In this document: positions 4,827 through 6,670 of the stretch, piece by piece
How the letters are laid out: each line of letters opens with the position of its first letter
Position numbering within the stretch: the stretch's first letter is position 1
Assembly: GCA_050115015.1 (NCBI GenBank)
Contig: JASFRI010000236.1
Coordinates: forward strand, 1-6,670
From: JASFRI01 sp050115015
GTDB lineage: Bacteria; Acidobacteriota; Polarisedimenticolia; CBDVAL01
Reading direction: 5' to 3'
Length of the DNA stretch: 6,670 nt
Position numbers and translations under genes: made by a program
Notes under the pieces: generated by a model
What the model was told of the DNA's origin: nothing
Databases searched by the model: none
Seen by the model: only the letters and a program-made list of their open reading frames with translations

Positions 4827-6586
4827 GACGTCGCCTCCGGGGCGTGCAGGGCGCCGGGGGCGCAGAGCTCGGCGCACATCTCGCAGCCGACGCAGCGCAG
4901 CTCGTCGATGATGGGCCCGGTCTCGTCGCTCCACTCGATGCCCGGGCAGCCCAGGTCATAGCATTGCTTGCAGAGGTTGCATGCCTCCGCGGTCAGCTCG
5001 ATCGGCTCCCGTCGCCGCGCCTTCTCCTCCGGGAGCATGAGGCAGGCGTGTTGCGTCACCACCACCGACGGGCCTTCGTGCCTGATGGCCTCCACCATGA
5101 TCTTGCGGAGGCGCTTCATGTCGTACGGGTCCACGGTGCGGACGAACTCCACCCCGACGGATCGGACGAGCTTGACCAGGTCCACTCTCGGCGAGGGTTC
5201 ACCGTCGATCGCCTTCCCCGACGACGGGTTCCCCTGCTGTCCCGTCATCGCGGTCGTGGAGTTGTCGCAGATGACCAGCGTCGCGCGGCTCTTCTTGTAG
5301 ACCATGTCGATGAGGCCGGGGATGCCTCCGTGCAGGAACGTGCCGTCGCCGATGATCCCGACGGCCCGGGGGCCCCAGCCCTCGCCGACCCCCTCCGCGA
5401 AGCCCACGGCGTTGCCGACGCTCGCGCCCATGCAGAAGCAGGTCTGCATCGAGGAGTACGGGGGCAGCCCTCCCAGTGTGTAGCAGCCGATGTCCCCCAT
5501 CGCGACGACGTTCTGGCTCTTCAGCTTCTTCAGGACGTGGAACACGCCGCGGTGCGGGCAGCCGAGGCAGAACAGCGGCGGCCGGTTCGGGATGGAGGTC
5601 TCGGCGGCGAACCCGGCGGGACGGGCGGTGCCGTGGATCGCCTCCGCCAGCAGCTCGGGGTTCAGCTCGCCTATCAGCGGGATCTTCTCCTTGCCGACCA
5701 GGTTGTGGATGCCGTGGATGCGCAGTTGCTCCTCGACGAACGGCTCCCCCTCCTCGATGACGTGGACCGTCTCGAAGCGGTCGCAGAACTCACGGGCCCT
5801 CTCGACGGGAAACGGGAACGACATCGCCAGCCGGAGGAACGTCGCCTCGGGCAGGACCTCCCGGGCGTACTGGTAGCCGACGCCGCTGGCGATCACGCCC
5901 GTGGATGGATCTCCCTCCTCGACCCGGTTCCCGTCGAAGGCCTCGCTGAACTCCCGCAGACGGGCAAGGCGCTCCTCGACGGTGGGGCGGCGCTTCCGGG
6001 CGAAGGGCGGCACCAGGAACCGGGGGATGTCCGTCTCGTACTGCCGGGGCTCGACCGCCACGGGGTCGCGCAGCTCGACGACTCCCTTCGCGTGGGAGAT
6101 CCGGGTGGTCGTGCGCAGGAGTACCGGCGTCTCGAACCGCTCGGAGATCTCGAAGGCCAGCGGGATGAAGTCCTTGGCCTCCTGGGCGTCGGTGGGCTCC
6201 AGCAGGGGCACCTTGCCGAACTTCGCGTAGTAGCGGTTGTCCTGCTCGTTCTGCGAGGAGTGCATCCCGGGATCGTCGGCGGAGACGACGACGAAACCAC
6301 CGATGCACCCGGAGTAGGGGAACACCATGAAGGAGTCGGCGGCCACGTTGAGCCCGACGTGCTTCATGGTGACCAGCGTCCTCCTGCCGGCGAGCGACAC
6401 GCCCATCGCGGTGTCGAATGCGACCTTCTCGTTGCACGACCAGTCGCACCCCACCGCCGGATAGCGGCGGGAGATGGTCTCCAGGATCTCGGTGCTGGGC
6501 GTGCCGGGATACCCCGTGGCGTAGTGAACTCCGGCCTCGAAGGCGCCACGAGCGATGGCCTCGTTGCCCGAGAGAAGCTCCTTCAT
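4823..6586 (-). CDS. iorA: Indolepyruvate:ferredoxin oxidoreductase, alpha subunit
   Basis: A 587-residue cytoplasmic catalytic subunit. The N-terminal pyrimidine-binding domain carries ATGYPGTPSTEI at 23-34 and CNEKVAF at 51-57, whose Glu is the likely thiamine diphosphate-activating residue. A middle domain spans roughly 225-330. The C-terminal pyrophosphate-binding domain has FCLGCPHRG (339-347), GDIGCYTLGG (364-373) and the classic thiamine diphosphate/Mg motif GDGTF (413-417) ending at DN (441-442). A fused ferredoxin domain closes the protein with two 4Fe-4S sets: C536, C539, C542, C547 and C565, C568, C571, C575, each followed by Pro or Ala-Pro. This order and the length are those of IorA. 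The reaction is indolepyruvate + CoA + oxidised ferredoxin to indoleacetyl-CoA + CO2 + reduced ferredoxin, in aromatic amino acid catabolism of anaerobes and some facultative organisms. AGGAGG at 6592-6597 fixes the ATG at 6586. First gene of iorA-iorB. Confidence 0.95.
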   Translation of the reverse strand: MKELLSGNEAIARGAFEAGVHYATGYPGTPSTEILETISRRYPAVGCDWSCNEKVAFDTAMGVSLAGRRTLVTMKHVGLNVAADSFMVFPYSGCIGGFVVVSADDPGMHSSQNEQDNRYYAKFGKVPLLEPTDAQEAKDFIPLAFEISERFETPVLLRTTTRISHAKGVVELRDPVAVEPRQYETDIPRFLVPPFARKRRPTVEERLARLREFSEAFDGNRVEEGDPSTGVIASGVGYQYAREVLPEATFLRLAMSFPFPVERAREFCDRFETVHVIEEGEPFVEEQLRIHGIHNLVGKEKIPLIGELNPELLAEAIHGTARPAGFAAETSIPNRPPLFCLGCPHRGVFHVLKKLKSQNVVAMGDIGCYTLGGLPPYSSMQTCFCMGASVGNAVGFAEGVGEGWGPRAVGIIGDGTFLHGGIPGLIDMVYKKSRATLVICDNSTTAMTGQQGNPSSGKAIDGEPSPRVDLVKLVRSVGVEFVRTVDPYDMKRLRKIMVEAIRHEGPSVVVTQHACLMLPEEKARRREPIELTAEACNLCKQCYDLGCPGIEWSDETGPIIDELRCVGCEMCAELCAPGALHAPEATS

Positions 6587-6634
6587 GGGACCCTCCTCCG
6601 TGAACCGAGCTCGCGACGGGGCGAAGCTCTGTCG

Positions 6635-6664
6635 ATTCTCGCACCGGCCGGAGGCGCGGATCAA
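6635..6664 (-). promoter_or_regulatory. Candidate promoter of iorAB
   Basis: On the minus strand TTGATC (6659-6664) and GAGAAT (6635-6640) are 18 bases apart, each matching four of six consensus bases. RNA would start near 6628, some 40 bases before the iorA ATG. The spacer contains the palindrome CCGGCCGG (6644-6651). The window ends six bases beyond, so further control sites and any upstream gene are not visible. Confidence 0.35.
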
Positions 6665-6670
6665 GCGACC

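Noticed and set aside
3826..4959. 377-codon minus-strand frame overlapping iorB and the small genes
   Set aside because: Arg/Gly/Ala-rich shadow in another frame of the same strand as iorB, without motifs.

Overview
This is a GC-rich bacterial window (roughly two-thirds or more G+C by eye). Open third positions generate many long spurious antisense frames. I support eight protein-coding genes and see no tRNA, rRNA, CRISPR array or intact mobile element. The host cannot be fixed from this sequence. The mix of a ferredoxin-dependent 2-oxoacid oxidoreductase, exported proteins with carboxypeptidase-regulatory-like or SLH-like folds, and high GC would fit Acidobacteriota or another deep-branching, often uncultivated Gram-negative lineage. 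That placement is inference.

Layout. Bases 1-154 are a leader region with a palindrome at the window edge and a candidate promoter. Gene 1 (191-715, +) encodes an exported, C-terminally membrane-anchored small beta-sandwich-like protein. A 207-base gap (716-922) holds hairpins and a 16-mer that looks like the tip of an insertion sequence. The minus strand then carries a small exported protein with an SLH-like repeat (923-1369). Upstream of it on the same strand is a two-gene operon: an unrecognised seven-helix membrane protein (2754-3563) translationally coupled by TGATG to an APC-family amino acid permease (1447-2754). A good sigma70-type promoter (TTTACA-17-GATAAT) lies just upstream of this operon.

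On the plus strand, 3723-3935 encodes a tiny cysteine-rich exported protein. Its stop codon shares a CTAG palindrome with the stop of the convergent minus-strand gene 3932-4132, a 66-residue double-hydrophobic membrane protein. The right third is the minus-strand iorA-iorB pair (6586-4823 and 4826-4218, ATGA overlap). It encodes the two subunits of indolepyruvate:ferredoxin oxidoreductase, which converts aryl pyruvates from aromatic amino acid transamination to aryl-acetyl-CoA while reducing ferredoxin.

How they fit together. The only clearly metabolic unit is iorAB. The nearby permease could supply amino acids for the same catabolism, but it has its own promoter and is separated by other genes, so that link is only a hypothesis. 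The small exported proteins are lineage-type envelope proteins of unknown role. I did not find a convincing novel multi-gene system. The most interesting leads are the SLH-like repeat protein, the Cys-rich mini-protein, the shared-stop convergent pair, the 9-C tract in the membrane protein and the possible insertion-sequence end.
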